Source: Chryseobacterium sp. FH1
Lineage (GTDB): Bacteria; Bacteroidota; Bacteroidia; Flavobacteriales; Weeksellaceae
Length of the DNA stretch: 64,000 bases
NCBI RefSeq assembly: GCF_000735135.1
Contig: NZ_JPLZ01000006.1
Span: forward strand, 1,240,001-1,304,000
Direction: 5' to 3'
Shown here: positions 16,277 to 25,356 of the stretch, one piece after another
Numbering within the stretch: the first letter of the stretch is position 1
How the letters are laid out: each line of letters starts with the position of its first letter
Made by a program: the position numbers and the translations under genes
The notes under the pieces: model-generated
Databases searched by the model: none
What the model was told of the DNA's origin: nothing
The model's input: only the letters and a program-made list of their open reading frames with translations

Positions 16277-17242
16277 TTAATTTTTTCCTAGTTTCTTCTT
16301 AAGATTATTTATCATATCTATCGACATTGATGAAATATCAAATTTATAATCCAATCCCCAATCGCTTTTTGCATACGAATCATCAATGCTGGCTGGCCAA
16401 GAATCTGCAATCTCCTGACGGAAATCTGGCTCGTATTTTATCTCGAAATTTGGAATCGTTTTTTTGATTTCATCTGCCAATTCTTTCGGCGTAAATCTCA
16501 TCCCGCCTAGGTTGTAAGAATAGCGAATTTTCACCTGCTCTTTGGGCGCTGTCATCAGCTTGATTGTCGCATCAATTGCATCATCCATATACAGCATTGG
16601 CATCGCCGTATCTTCCTTGATGAAACTGGTATATTTTCCATTTTCCACAGCCTCGTAAAAAATCTCAACGGCGTAATCTGTGGTGCCTCCACCTGCCGGC
16701 GCTTTCCAAGAAATCAGACCAGGATAGCGGATACTTCTAATGTCAACACCATACTTTTCGAAGTAATATTCGCACCATTTTTCGCCAGCCATTTTGGAAA
16801 TTCCGTAAACAGTAGTCGGATTGAGAACCACTTCTTGTCCCACATTTTCTTTCGGAATTCCTTTTCCAAACACAGCGATAGAACTTGGCCAGAATATCTT
16901 TTTAAGCGTTCCTGCCTTTGCCAATTCGCAAAGATGGATCAATGGGTCAAGATTCAGTTTCCAAGCGAAGAGAGGCTGTTTTTCCGACGTTCCAGAAAGT
17001 AATGACGCTAGATGATAAACTGTAGTGATGTTGTGTTCCTTAATCACGTCTGTAACTGCTTGAAAATTAGTCACATCAAGTCTTTCATAATAGCCAGCTT
17101 CCGTGATGCCTTCTTTCCATTTGTCGAGTCCGGAGGCGATGACGTTTTCTTTGCCGTAGATTTCCGACAATCTTACCGTCAGTTCCGTTCCGATTTGTCC
17201 GAGTGCGCCCGTGATTAGGATTTTTTCTTTAGGTGTTTCCAT
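16277..17242 (-). CDS. tdh: L-threonine 3-dehydrogenase, SDR/epimerase type
   Basis: This 321-residue extended short-chain dehydrogenase has the NAD-binding GALGQIG (12-18) and catalytic Tyr146-x3-Lys150 (YGISK). The blocks YHLASLLSGTSE, RYPGLISWKAPAGGGTTDYA and the C-terminal PDFRQEIADSWPASIDD are typical of the epimerase-like threonine dehydrogenases described from Flavobacterium. It oxidises threonine to 2-amino-3-ketobutyrate. A TAGATTTG -7 box is seen on the minus strand at 17262-17269. No KBL partner is adjacent. Other sugar-epimerase functions are less likely given these blocks. Confidence 0.85.
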   Translation of the reverse strand: METPKEKILITGALGQIGTELTVRLSEIYGKENVIASGLDKWKEGITEAGYYERLDVTNFQAVTDVIKEHNITTVYHLASLLSGTSEKQPLFAWKLNLDPLIHLCELAKAGTLKKIFWPSSIAVFGKGIPKENVGQEVVLNPTTVYGISKMAGEKWCEYYFEKYGVDIRSIRYPGLISWKAPAGGGTTDYAVEIFYEAVENGKYTSFIKEDTAMPMLYMDDAIDATIKLMTAPKEQVKIRYSYNLGGMRFTPKELADEIKKTIPNFEIKYEPDFRQEIADSWPASIDDSYAKSDWGLDYKFDISSMSIDMINNLKKKLGKN

Positions 17243-17339
17243 TTTTATTTTTATTGATTCGCAAATCTAATTAATTTAAATATTTGGTTAAAATTTTTTC
17301 AACAGCAAAAGATTTTTAATAATGATAGAATAGAATTTG

Positions 17340-17450
17340 AACCACATAGACACATAGGTTTTTATTAAAATCAGGTCGAATAGATTTCAATTCTTTCTAT
17401 TTTACTTTTTAACCAAAATAAAAAGAATGTTTCTCTGTGTCTATTTGGTT
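17340..17450. repeat. Imperfect palindromic element
   Basis: The arm AACCACATAGACACATA (17340-17356) pairs with TCTGTGTCTATTTGGTT (17434-17450) at 15 of 17 positions, separated by 77 bp of AT-rich sequence. It occupies most of the 276-bp gap between divergent genes. It resembles a small non-coding palindromic repeat; other genomic copies would be needed to call a MITE. Confidence 0.5.
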
Positions 17451-17518
17451 TTTTTAATATTTTTAGATTGTTTTAATGCTTTACAATTTCAGTTCCAAAT
17501 ATCATTAATGAAATCTTT

Positions 17519-18340
17519 ATGAAAACAAATCCAATTATCAATATCGATGAGCTTCTTCAAATTTCAAACCACCCACAACTCCGAATTTTCGATGTGAGAA
17601 CTGGTCCAAATGCAAAAGAGGATTATCAGAAAAAACATTTGAAGCACGCCATTTTTGTGGATTTGAATACTGATTTAGCAGAAATTGAAGACCCGAAAAT
17701 CGGCGGACGACATCCACTTCCCGCGTTTTCAAATTTCATTAAAACCTTAGGAAAGTTTGGGATTGATAAAGATTCAGAAGTTGTGATTTACGATGATAAG
17801 AACGGAGCAAATGCCGGCGCGAGATTTTGGTGGATGCTGAAAGCAGTTGGTCATAAGAATGTGCGGGTCTTGAATGGAGGCTTACAATTTGCTGAAAATC
17901 AGAATTATCCATTGAGTTCGGGAAATGAAAATTATCCCGGAACAGACTATGTTTCTGATTTTAATGATTGGCAATTACCGCAAGTTTGGATTGATGATGT
18001 AAAAACCGCAACCGAAAATTCAGATAATTTGATTGTCGATGTTCGTGAAGCTCAACGTTATCAAGGGATTACAGAACCAATTGATTTGGTAGCTGGACAT
18101 ATTCCAAACGCTGAGAATTTTCCTTTTTCAGAAAACTTGGATGAAAACGGATTGTTCAAATCGCCTGAAATTCTGAAAGAAAAATATACCGAGTTTTTCA
18201 AAAACAAAGATTCAAAGGAAATCATTTTCCATTGTGGAAGTGGCGTGACGGCTTGTCATTCTTTGTTAGCTTTGGATTATGCTGGCTTCGAAATTCCCAA
18301 TTTGTATGTTGGAAGTTGGAGCGAGTGGAGCAGGAATTGA
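17519..18340 (+). CDS. 3-mercaptopyruvate/thiosulfate sulfurtransferase (two rhodanese domains)
   Basis: This 273-residue protein has two rhodanese domains: the N-terminal inactive one (about 8-130, with IFDVRTGP and HAIFVDLN) and a catalytic one (about 155-273). The active-site loop is HCGSGVTAC with Cys239; the CG(S/T)GVT form is typical of mercaptopyruvate sulfurtransferases, whereas thiosulfate enzymes have CRKGVT. It moves sulfur from 3-mercaptopyruvate to a thiol or cyanide acceptor in the cytoplasm. It is a single gene convergent with the large outer-membrane protein gene. Confidence 0.88.
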   Translation: MKTNPIINIDELLQISNHPQLRIFDVRTGPNAKEDYQKKHLKHAIFVDLNTDLAEIEDPKIGGRHPLPAFSNFIKTLGKFGIDKDSEVVIYDDKNGANAGARFWWMLKAVGHKNVRVLNGGLQFAENQNYPLSSGNENYPGTDYVSDFNDWQLPQVWIDDVKTATENSDNLIVDVREAQRYQGITEPIDLVAGHIPNAENFPFSENLDENGLFKSPEILKEKYTEFFKNKDSKEIIFHCGSGVTACHSLLALDYAGFEIPNLYVGSWSEWSRN

Positions 18341-18423
18341 GTGGGAGAGTTTGAGAAAGTAATGTTTTTTTGATTTCAGATTGGAGAGTTTTGAAGTTTT
18401 AAATTGACGTAGTTTTGATATTC

Positions 18424-18548
18424 TAGCTCCATAGAAGCAAAATGTTTGTTGGTGCTTGTCAGAATGATAATTTATAGTGTCGCTCCTACGGAGCTTTAAA
18501 AGAATGGAGCTTTTTTTTCTACAAACATCTCGCTCTTACAGAGCTATA
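18424..18548. repeat. Palindromic repeat element with inner GCTCC-TA-CGGAGC hairpin
   Basis: The left arm (18424 onward, TAGCTCCATAGAAGC then TGTTTGT) is the imperfect complement of the right arm ending at 18548 (ACAAACAT then CTTACAGAGCTA). Between them GCTCCTACGGAGC forms its own hairpin. Such GCTCCTACGGAGCT elements are known to recur in flavobacterial intergenic regions (recollection, not checked here). Confidence 0.6.
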
Positions 18549-18575
18549 ACGCTTCCCATCCACCAACATATTCAC

Positions 18576-18625
18576 TCTCCAATCCTCCCACTCCCAAACC
18601 CTCAAAATCTCCAATCCTCCCACTC
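18576..18625. repeat. 18-bp direct repeat next to the large OMP gene
   Basis: TCTCCAATCCTCCCACTC occurs at 18576-18593 and again at 18608-18625, 32 bp apart. The complementary motif GAGTGGGAGAGTTTGAG appears at 18339-18355 on the other side of the gap. Much of the segment can be read in 7-nt steps, so it may be another heptad-type tract. Confidence 0.5.
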
Positions 18626-21600
18626 TAAAAACTCGCCCGAATCTGCATACTTCCAATATGAATCGTTCTTTCACCGGAATTTCTGCCTTCGTAATTCACA
18701 TTGAGTTGAATGAAAGAGTTGATGGATTGCTGGATGAACAAGGACCAGACTTGGTTTTTCCCAACCTTCAAACCTTCCAGCATTTGATTTCCGACGATGC
18801 TGAAGTTATTTCCGGTAAAGTCATTATTAATGAAAGAGAAATTCGCTCGCACAGACGTTTTTACTTTTTCCCATTGAAGCGTTCCGGAGATTTCGTAAGT
18901 TTTCAAAAGTTCCTCGCCATCCGTTCTTTTCTTTTGACGAAGTGCGCTGAAAAGTTCTGTTTGCAAAGTTTCAGTAAGTTTGTAAGTCGCTTTTGGTTTC
19001 GTTTCCCAGTTTTGAAGGAGGTAATTTCTAGAGTCGTAAACCTGCGAACTGTTCGAAATGTTATGGTAAGAGTTTTCCCAATCGGTACGGAACGTTTTCG
19101 TGAAAGAATAACCGATATTCAAATAATGCGAGTTCTGGCTGTGCGCTTCATTGCTGAAATTGGCGTTGATGAGATTGTCATTGTCTGTGTATCGATAACT
19201 TCCGTTCCAACCGGATTTTGCGCTGGAATTGAACAAAGCCGAAGCTAAAATATTCTGCGTTCTCAGTAATTGGTCCGCTTGTTTTTCGAATGGATTCCAA
19301 ACGAGAACCTGGTCATTTTTAAGATAAGAATTCTGCGAAAGCAATGATAGATTGAAATTCCAACGTTTCAAAAACTCATTTTGAGAACTGATGATGACGG
19401 ACGGATTCACGAACAAAGCCAATTGCAATTTGTTTTTGTTGGAAGCGAGATAATTCACGCTATTCGTGTAAACCCTGATGTATTGGGCTAAATCTGCATA
19501 TTCTGCAATTTCAAACTCATCAATTTGCTGAACGCCGTCGTTGTTGTAATCCGTCCATTTGTAAACGCCTTGTCCATCAGTAACTTTGATGTATTGAAAT
19601 TCCCGTTGTGCTTCCTGTCCATTTCCAAGTTCGTAGAAAAACTGCAACCTCATTCCGTTTTTGAAAAGCTGTTGATTGTACAGAATATTTCCTACCACAA
19701 AGTCCTGATTCTGGTCATTTGCCAAACTTTGATTCTCATAAAAGAACTTTCTATAATGAACTAATGTCGATAATTGCGTGGTTTCGGTTTTGATGATTTG
19801 GCTTTCCGCCATTATCCCGAGAATGTTGTTCATCTTCTGCAAACGGTTGTCCTGCACGGAATCGTTGCTTCTGTAGTAGAGTTTTGTCAATAGTTTCGTT
19901 CTCGTAGAATCGGCGATTTTTTTCTGAACGAATAATTCCTTCCAACTGAAACTCGTCACATCCAGATTTTGTGTCAAGTTGTACTTTTTCTCGTTGTGTT
20001 CCATCGAGCCACCCAACATCCAACTTCCTTTTTTGCCAGCCAATTCCGTAGAAACTGCACCACGGATGAAGGTTGTGTTGAGGTCAGTCGATTTGGTGTC
20101 AAGGTAGGAAACCGACGCTAGGTTTTCGAACTTTCCGATTTTCAAAAGTGCATCGAGGTCGTTTTTGATTCCTTTGTAAGTATCGCTTTCTTCGAGGTAA
20201 TTCAGTTTGTAATTGATTTTCGACGTTTTATTGAAATCATTAAGGAAAGAGAATATGAAACGGTTTTGTGTGATTTGGTTAAACTCATTGGTCAAATTGA
20301 AATCCCGCCAAAAATCGACATTGTTTATACGGTCCAGAATATGAAAGTTCTTTTGGATGACTTGATATTCTAGCATCGGTGTTCCAGTCCAAGTGTTTTT
20401 TCGGAAGGTCTTGTTGGCATAAATCCTTGTCGCATAACCAATATTTTGCTCGTTATCTCTTGACGAAAACATATTGAGGTCATAATTGCTCAGAGAAACA
20501 TCAGTTCCAATCACGCCTTCATTCAAGGCATATTCCACATTGGCAGAATAAACTTGGGATTTTTCCGGCGCCGGCAATTTCCGAACGGCCAAATAATCGC
20601 CCAATCCAGTTCCGACGTATTGAAAAACCCGACCGTTGTTGGTGCTTTGTTGCAATTGATAATCGCCTTTTCCACTTCCAAAATAGGTGAAAGCGACTTG
20701 GTAAAGCGTTTGCGTTTGGTCTGTAGAAAATTCGTAATAGAAAGAACTGCCTGAGAAAATTCTTTTATACAGGATTTTATTGACATCATATTCCGTTTCC
20801 ACGCCGGATTGAGAGTACATCAAATTCGGGTCGTTTCCTGCATTCACCAATTGTTGCTGGTCTTCTTCGCTTAGGTTGAGGGAAAGTGGCGCATTCTTAT
20901 TGTCATTTTCCATAAACCAACTGAAACTTGCTCTTAGTTTTTCACGTTGATGCTTGATGTTTCCGGTGACGAGAAATCTGGTGTAATTTCGATTGGTGTA
21001 ATTGTAGGAAACGTTGATGAAATTCTGTTTGTAAATCGGACGGAAACTCGTGAATGTGATTTCGCCGGTGTTATAATTAATAATGTAATCCTGATTTTCG
21101 CCACGCTTCATCAATATCCCATCAATGAAAACCTGTTCCGAACCTGAGATAATTGTAATGAAAAGTTCGCCGTTTTTCCCCGTCAATCGATAAGGACCTT
21201 GATTTCCCTCAATCCCTTGAAAACGCATTCGGAAGAATTCGCTTCTGGCAACACCACCGGAAACATCTACCGAAGTTTTGTTTCCATTTTTCTCCCAATT
21301 CGTGAGAAATTGCAAACCCATGCTTCTTCTTTGATAACGTCCGAAATAGGTGGTTTCATCGTTCAAATCCAAATGTCCGGCTCTTATGATGCTGTGATTT
21401 TTGATATTAAGCTGAAGGTAGATTTTGTCAAATTCCTGCAAAGTCTGCGTGTAACCATCCGCCTGAACGGGAAGATTGTGATCAGAAATCGAAGCCAAAA
21501 TAGAAACATCAGGACTCAGCTTTCCTGAGATTTGCATATCCATCGAACTCTGAACCGACGATCCTTGGTTGTTCCCAAAAGTAATTCCTCGGATGATGGA

Positions 21601-21867
21601 GCCTTTTGAATTGAGTTCTCCGAGGATTCTTTTTTTGTCATTTTTTACGAGCACTTCTTCGTCATAAATGATTTTATTTTGTTTTTTGATGAAGTCGAGC
21701 GTGTCTTTGGTGAAAAAATCGCGATTGATTTTTGAGATGAGAATGCTGTCTTTTTTAAGGGAATCTTGCGGAATATTTGGGTTTTTCCAACTGAATATCT
21801 GTGCATTAACCGAGATTAAGGCACAAAAAGTCAGTATTAACGATAAAATTTTGTTTATCTTTGGCAC
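18625..21867 (-). CDS. Large outer-membrane beta-barrel protein, unknown function
   Basis: This 1080-residue protein has a signal peptide (about residues 1-22, ending SVNAQ). The body is almost entirely alternating polar/aromatic strands with many Tyr, Asn and Phe, as in Bacteroidota outer-membrane barrels. Near residue 772 there is DYNNDGVQQIDEF, an EF-hand/dockerin-like calcium loop (D-x-N-x-D-G). It ends in a strand closing with Phe (MQIRASF), the usual barrel C-terminus. No TonB plug or carboxypeptidase-like domain is visible. The role is unknown; it may belong to surface assembly or secretion. Confidence 0.75.
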   Translation of the reverse strand: MPKINKILSLILTFCALISVNAQIFSWKNPNIPQDSLKKDSILISKINRDFFTKDTLDFIKKQNKIIYDEEVLVKNDKKRILGELNSKGSIIRGITFGNNQGSSVQSSMDMQISGKLSPDVSILASISDHNLPVQADGYTQTLQEFDKIYLQLNIKNHSIIRAGHLDLNDETTYFGRYQRRSMGLQFLTNWEKNGNKTSVDVSGGVARSEFFRMRFQGIEGNQGPYRLTGKNGELFITIISGSEQVFIDGILMKRGENQDYIINYNTGEITFTSFRPIYKQNFINVSYNYTNRNYTRFLVTGNIKHQREKLRASFSWFMENDNKNAPLSLNLSEEDQQQLVNAGNDPNLMYSQSGVETEYDVNKILYKRIFSGSSFYYEFSTDQTQTLYQVAFTYFGSGKGDYQLQQSTNNGRVFQYVGTGLGDYLAVRKLPAPEKSQVYSANVEYALNEGVIGTDVSLSNYDLNMFSSRDNEQNIGYATRIYANKTFRKNTWTGTPMLEYQVIQKNFHILDRINNVDFWRDFNLTNEFNQITQNRFIFSFLNDFNKTSKINYKLNYLEESDTYKGIKNDLDALLKIGKFENLASVSYLDTKSTDLNTTFIRGAVSTELAGKKGSWMLGGSMEHNEKKYNLTQNLDVTSFSWKELFVQKKIADSTRTKLLTKLYYRSNDSVQDNRLQKMNNILGIMAESQIIKTETTQLSTLVHYRKFFYENQSLANDQNQDFVVGNILYNQQLFKNGMRLQFFYELGNGQEAQREFQYIKVTDGQGVYKWTDYNNDGVQQIDEFEIAEYADLAQYIRVYTNSVNYLASNKNKLQLALFVNPSVIISSQNEFLKRWNFNLSLLSQNSYLKNDQVLVWNPFEKQADQLLRTQNILASALFNSSAKSGWNGSYRYTDNDNLINANFSNEAHSQNSHYLNIGYSFTKTFRTDWENSYHNISNSSQVYDSRNYLLQNWETKPKATYKLTETLQTELFSALRQKKRTDGEELLKTYEISGTLQWEKVKTSVRANFSFINNDFTGNNFSIVGNQMLEGLKVGKNQVWSLFIQQSINSFIQLNVNYEGRNSGERTIHIGSMQIRASF

Positions 21868-21952
21868 CCTTTGTTATGATGTTGTAAAAGTACTAATAAT
21901 AGGCTTTGGAACGAATTAACAATTATTTAAAACGGGAAAGGGCCTCTGAAAA

Positions 21953-21981
21953 TTGTAGCCCAAGATAAAATTTTATATTTG
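21953..21981 (+). promoter_or_regulatory. Promoter of the first T9SS cargo gene
   Basis: TTG (21953-21955), an 18-bp spacer and TATATTTG (21974-21981) match the Bacteroidota consensus, 52 bp ahead of the ATG at 22033. Confidence 0.68.
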
Positions 21982-22032
21982 CGACAGACAAAACGAAAAC
22001 AAAAAACAATAACAATTTTAAATTTTTATATT

Positions 22033-22815
22033 ATGAAAAAATTCTATTCTTTATTAGCAGTTGTAGCTTTGACTGCAACCTTAAATGCACAAGCTTATAG
22101 CACGGGATTCGAATCAACCGACGGATTTGTTGCAGGTAATGTTTATAACAATACAGATGTTGCTTTTTCTGGTGCAACTGGAAAACAGTGGGGTACTTTT
22201 TTTGGAACGCCTTCTACGACATCAGCTTTGACAGGAAATCAGTCTATGCAAATGAGATGGTATACATCTTCTGCTACAAGTAGAGCATATACTTATACTA
22301 ACTTCAATTCAACTGGTATTTCTACTGTAACATTTAATGCAGCTAATACTAATGGGATCAATGTAATTGTATCTTATTCTACAGATGGTGGGACAACTTG
22401 GGTTAATCCACAGACATTTGTTTTAACAACTTCAAGCACTGGATATACTTATAGCATACCGACTTCAGAAACTGGTACTTCTTTCAGATTCAAATTTGAA
22501 TTAACTTATGCAACTGCTCCTACAGCAACTTCAAGATTATATCTTGACGACGTTAAATTTAATGTTCCTACAATGGCAGTTGTAGATGCTACAAAAGGAA
22601 AAGCTAACTTGGTGAAAAATACAATCGTTTCAAACGAATTGATCTTTGGTGCTTCTGCAAAAGTATCTGTTGTAAATATGAATGGTCAAGTAGTAAAAAC
22701 TGCTGAGGTTTCTGAAAACTCAAGATTGGATGTTTCTAATTTGGTGAAAGGAACTTACGTAGTAACAGCTGTTGTAAACGGACAAACTGTTTCTCAGAAA
22801 ATTATCAAAAAATAA
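22033..22815 (+). CDS. Secreted protein with T9SS type A sorting domain
   Basis: The protein has 260 residues from the ATG at 22033, chosen because it opens the signal peptide MKKFYSLLAVVALTATLNAQ; the longer in-frame start adds a basic, unlikely leader. The middle part has a jelly-roll-like beta-rich stretch (FSGATGKQWGTFFGT, SRLYLDDVKFNVP), similar to carbohydrate-binding/MAM-like modules. The last ~70 residues (VSVVNMNGQVVKTAEV, LVKGTYVVTAVVNGQTVSQKIIKK) form a type IX C-terminal sorting domain. It is probably exported and cell-surface attached. Function is unknown. Confidence 0.85.
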   Translation: MKKFYSLLAVVALTATLNAQAYSTGFESTDGFVAGNVYNNTDVAFSGATGKQWGTFFGTPSTTSALTGNQSMQMRWYTSSATSRAYTYTNFNSTGISTVTFNAANTNGINVIVSYSTDGGTTWVNPQTFVLTTSSTGYTYSIPTSETGTSFRFKFELTYATAPTATSRLYLDDVKFNVPTMAVVDATKGKANLVKNTIVSNELIFGASAKVSVVNMNGQVVKTAEVSENSRLDVSNLVKGTYVVTAVVNGQTVSQKIIKK

Positions 22816-22837
22816 TTATTTGGTAACTAAAATATTT

Positions 22838-22877
22838 AATAGCGCATTCTTTAAAAGGAGTGCGTTATTTTTTTTTA
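22838..22877 (+). terminator. Terminator after first T9SS cargo gene
   Basis: The imperfect stem AATAGCGCA...TGCGTTATT is followed by about nine T, 23 bp after the stop. Confidence 0.75.
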
Positions 22878-23077
22878 TAATTAAAACAGGCTTAACATAT
22901 AAGAGTATAAATATCTATACTTTTGTGCGGAGAAAAAAGAGATGAATGTTCTGGATAAATACAGTAAATAATCTACAGAATGTTAAAAAATAAATAATAT
23001 TTTGGCGTATGCATTTTTTGATTAACTTAGCATCCCTTTATAAAATATAAAAAAGAAACAATTTAAACTTTAATAAA

Positions 23078-23851
23078 ATGAAAAAAATCTTTACAATTTT
23101 AAGCATTACAGCTATCGGACTAATGTCTGCACAAAACACAATTCCAAACAGTAGTTTCGAAACTTGGACAGACGGAAAACCAGATGGTTGGTTTATCCCA
23201 ACTGGAGCAAATATGGTACAATCATCAACTGCTAAAAGTGGTTCTTTCTCTGCAGGTTTTCCTTCTCCAGCAACAGGAAACAGAACAATGAGCCCAACTG
23301 CTGATACACCAGTGGTAGCAGGGACAACTTATGTTTTTTCAGGATGGTATTTGGATAACACTCCTACAGCTAGATTTAGATATTGGAACCAATTTAGAAC
23401 AGCTTCAGGTGATACAGGAGCAAATAATATGCAAGGAGCTGACTATTCTACAGATTCTCCAGAATGGAAATTCTTCTCAGCAGAAGCTCAGCCAACTGCA
23501 GGTGCTACTTTAGCTAGACCAGGCGTGAGAGTATACCCAGAAAATAATACAGGAGATGGTGTGATCTTATTTGATGATATCGCTTTCTACGTGAAAGGAT
23601 CTATGGCGGTTTCTGATGTTGCAGGTTTTGACAAAGCAGTTCAGTTCAATACAATCGTGAAAGATCAAATTACTTTCAAACTTCCTGCTAAATCTACAGT
23701 AAACATCTATTCAGTAGAAGGAAAATTAGTATCTTCAAACAGAGTTGATAACGGTGGATCTGTAAACACTCAATCTTTGGTTAAAGGTGCTTACATCGTA
23801 ACTGTTGATAACGGTGCTGACAAAATCTCTAGAAAAGTGATCAAAAACTAA
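23078..23851 (+). CDS. Secreted protein with T9SS type A sorting domain (second)
   Basis: This 257-residue protein has signal peptide MKKIFTILSITAIGLMSAQ, then NTIPNSSFETWTDGKPDGW, the start of a carbohydrate-binding-like galactose-binding fold, with the closing strand ILFDDIAFYV at about 169-178. The C-terminal ~70 residues (FNTIVKDQITFKL, VNIYSVEGKLVSSNR, KGAYIVTVDNG, SRKVIKN) are a type A sorting domain. It is related in architecture, but not clearly in the central sequence, to the neighbouring cargo protein. It is probably displayed on the cell surface. Confidence 0.86.
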   Translation: MKKIFTILSITAIGLMSAQNTIPNSSFETWTDGKPDGWFIPTGANMVQSSTAKSGSFSAGFPSPATGNRTMSPTADTPVVAGTTYVFSGWYLDNTPTARFRYWNQFRTASGDTGANNMQGADYSTDSPEWKFFSAEAQPTAGATLARPGVRVYPENNTGDGVILFDDIAFYVKGSMAVSDVAGFDKAVQFNTIVKDQITFKLPAKSTVNIYSVEGKLVSSNRVDNGGSVNTQSLVKGAYIVTVDNGADKISRKVIKN

Positions 23852-23871
23852 TATAAGTTTTTCTTAAAAAT

Positions 23872-23904
23872 AAAAGGCTCCCTAATTTTAGGGAGCCTTT
23901 TTTG
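23872..23904. terminator. Bidirectional terminator
   Basis: A strong stem AAAAGGCTCCCT/AGGGAGCCTTTT with a 6-nt loop and flanking A/T runs lies between the convergent cargo and glycosyltransferase genes. Confidence 0.9.
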
Positions 23905-23913
23905 TTTGGCAAT

Positions 23914-25266
23914 TTAGTGGGTTTCCAACTTATAAACAAATAAATAATATCCAGAATATAGTGGATAGATTTTAGTTGGGCTTTTCAGATCCATACATTC
24001 GTGCACAAGTTTCTCTGTGCCAACTCTTGGTCTGAATTCTTTACGAGAGGAGGATCCTAATGTTATGTAGTTGATTCTTTTTCTTACCAAGTAATCTTTG
24101 TATTTTTCACAATCTCTATTTTTTGCCGCCAAAAGAAGGGTGGCATCATTCAAACCTAATCCATCATAGCAAACAGCATTTGTAAAATAAGCGGTGTAAC
24201 CTGCGTCAAAAACCAAAATACGATCCTTGGCTGTCGTGTATTCTGCTATCTTTCCGTAACTGTTTTTAAAACCCTGATTGTCATCAATTATACCTAATGT
24301 ATGTTCATGAAAATTAAAACTCAAATCACACATTCTCAACATAGATAGTACCATCAGAATCCTCATTATCAATGCTTTTTCTATTACAATGAAGAAAAAA
24401 TAAATAGTCAATGGGAATAGATATCTGATGTAAATTCCGGAAGAATAACTGTTGATGTTGAAGGTGTAGTAGAATATTAAGAAAACCAGTGGCGATAATT
24501 GTAAGTATTTTTTATTTCTAAAAAATTGATAGATGATGGGTGAAAAAACAACAATATAGCCTACGAAAACCTTGACTCCAGCCAATGTATAACTGCTTAA
24601 GCTAGACTTCAACAATAAAGGTAATGGAAGATAAAAGTCAAAAAACACCAAATAATACACCGCAAATATTAAAAATCCGGATAGAGAAATCCCCGCTTTC
24701 AGAAAAAAATCTCTAGAAAAAAACTTTGAACTTAATATCCAAAATATATTAAAAATAGCAAATTCTGGTCTTACCAAAACAAGCAATATGGCATAATAGT
24801 TTTTAGGGTTTTTCCAATTGGAGAAAAAAAGATATAATAAGACAGTTGCCAAAATAGTTTCTAACCCGTGACTTGCGTTCAAAGCAAGCCAATACGTGAA
24901 AAAACAAATCATTGAGAGGTAGAAAATACTCCCAATTATATCTTTCTTATTTACAAAAAATGTCGATTTGATGAAACGATATAAAAGCAAGCAACCAAGA
25001 ATTGCATTTATAAAATAAAAGGAGATTTCTGGCTTGATACCTATGAATTGAAATAATGCTAAAATCCACATCCAGAGTAAGCTGGTTTGACCATTGCCTT
25101 GAAATTCTGAGTCTAAATTGTACCAAGGTTTGAAATATGTTGCGAAGTTTTTTGCATAGTTAAAAGTGATATAAGAATCGTCTAGAATTAAGCCTTGAGA
25201 CGTATAAAGTAAACATATAAAAAAACAGCAAAATAGTACTGTGAAAAAATAGTTGTTAAATTTCAT
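23914..25266 (-). CDS. GT-C type integral-membrane glycosyltransferase (GT39-like)
   Basis: The protein has about 450 residues from the ATG at 25266 (a GTG two codons earlier is possible). About ten hydrophobic helices are present. The first luminal loop has the paired acidic residues LILDDSYITFNY (about residues 27-38) that mark GT-C enzymes using polyprenyl-phosphate sugars. The C-terminal soluble part (RILVFDAGYTAYF, RVGTEKLVHECM) resembles that of other bacterial GT-C proteins. It probably adds a sugar to a lipid or surface glycan. No other glycan genes are nearby, so the acceptor is unknown. Confidence 0.68.
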   Translation of the reverse strand: MKFNNYFFTVLFCCFFICLLYTSQGLILDDSYITFNYAKNFATYFKPWYNLDSEFQGNGQTSLLWMWILALFQFIGIKPEISFYFINAILGCLLLYRFIKSTFFVNKKDIIGSIFYLSMICFFTYWLALNASHGLETILATVLLYLFFSNWKNPKNYYAILLVLVRPEFAIFNIFWILSSKFFSRDFFLKAGISLSGFLIFAVYYLVFFDFYLPLPLLLKSSLSSYTLAGVKVFVGYIVVFSPIIYQFFRNKKYLQLSPLVFLIFYYTFNINSYSSGIYIRYLFPLTIYFFFIVIEKALIMRILMVLSMLRMCDLSFNFHEHTLGIIDDNQGFKNSYGKIAEYTTAKDRILVFDAGYTAYFTNAVCYDGLGLNDATLLLAAKNRDCEKYKDYLVRKRINYITLGSSSRKEFRPRVGTEKLVHECMDLKSPTKIYPLYSGYYLFVYKLETH

Positions 25267-25356
25267 AGGCACAAATTAATTATTAAAATGTTTAGATAAA
25301 AGTTAATTGAGATTTTTTAAAGAATAAATGAAATTCTCGGAATAAATAATAGATTC

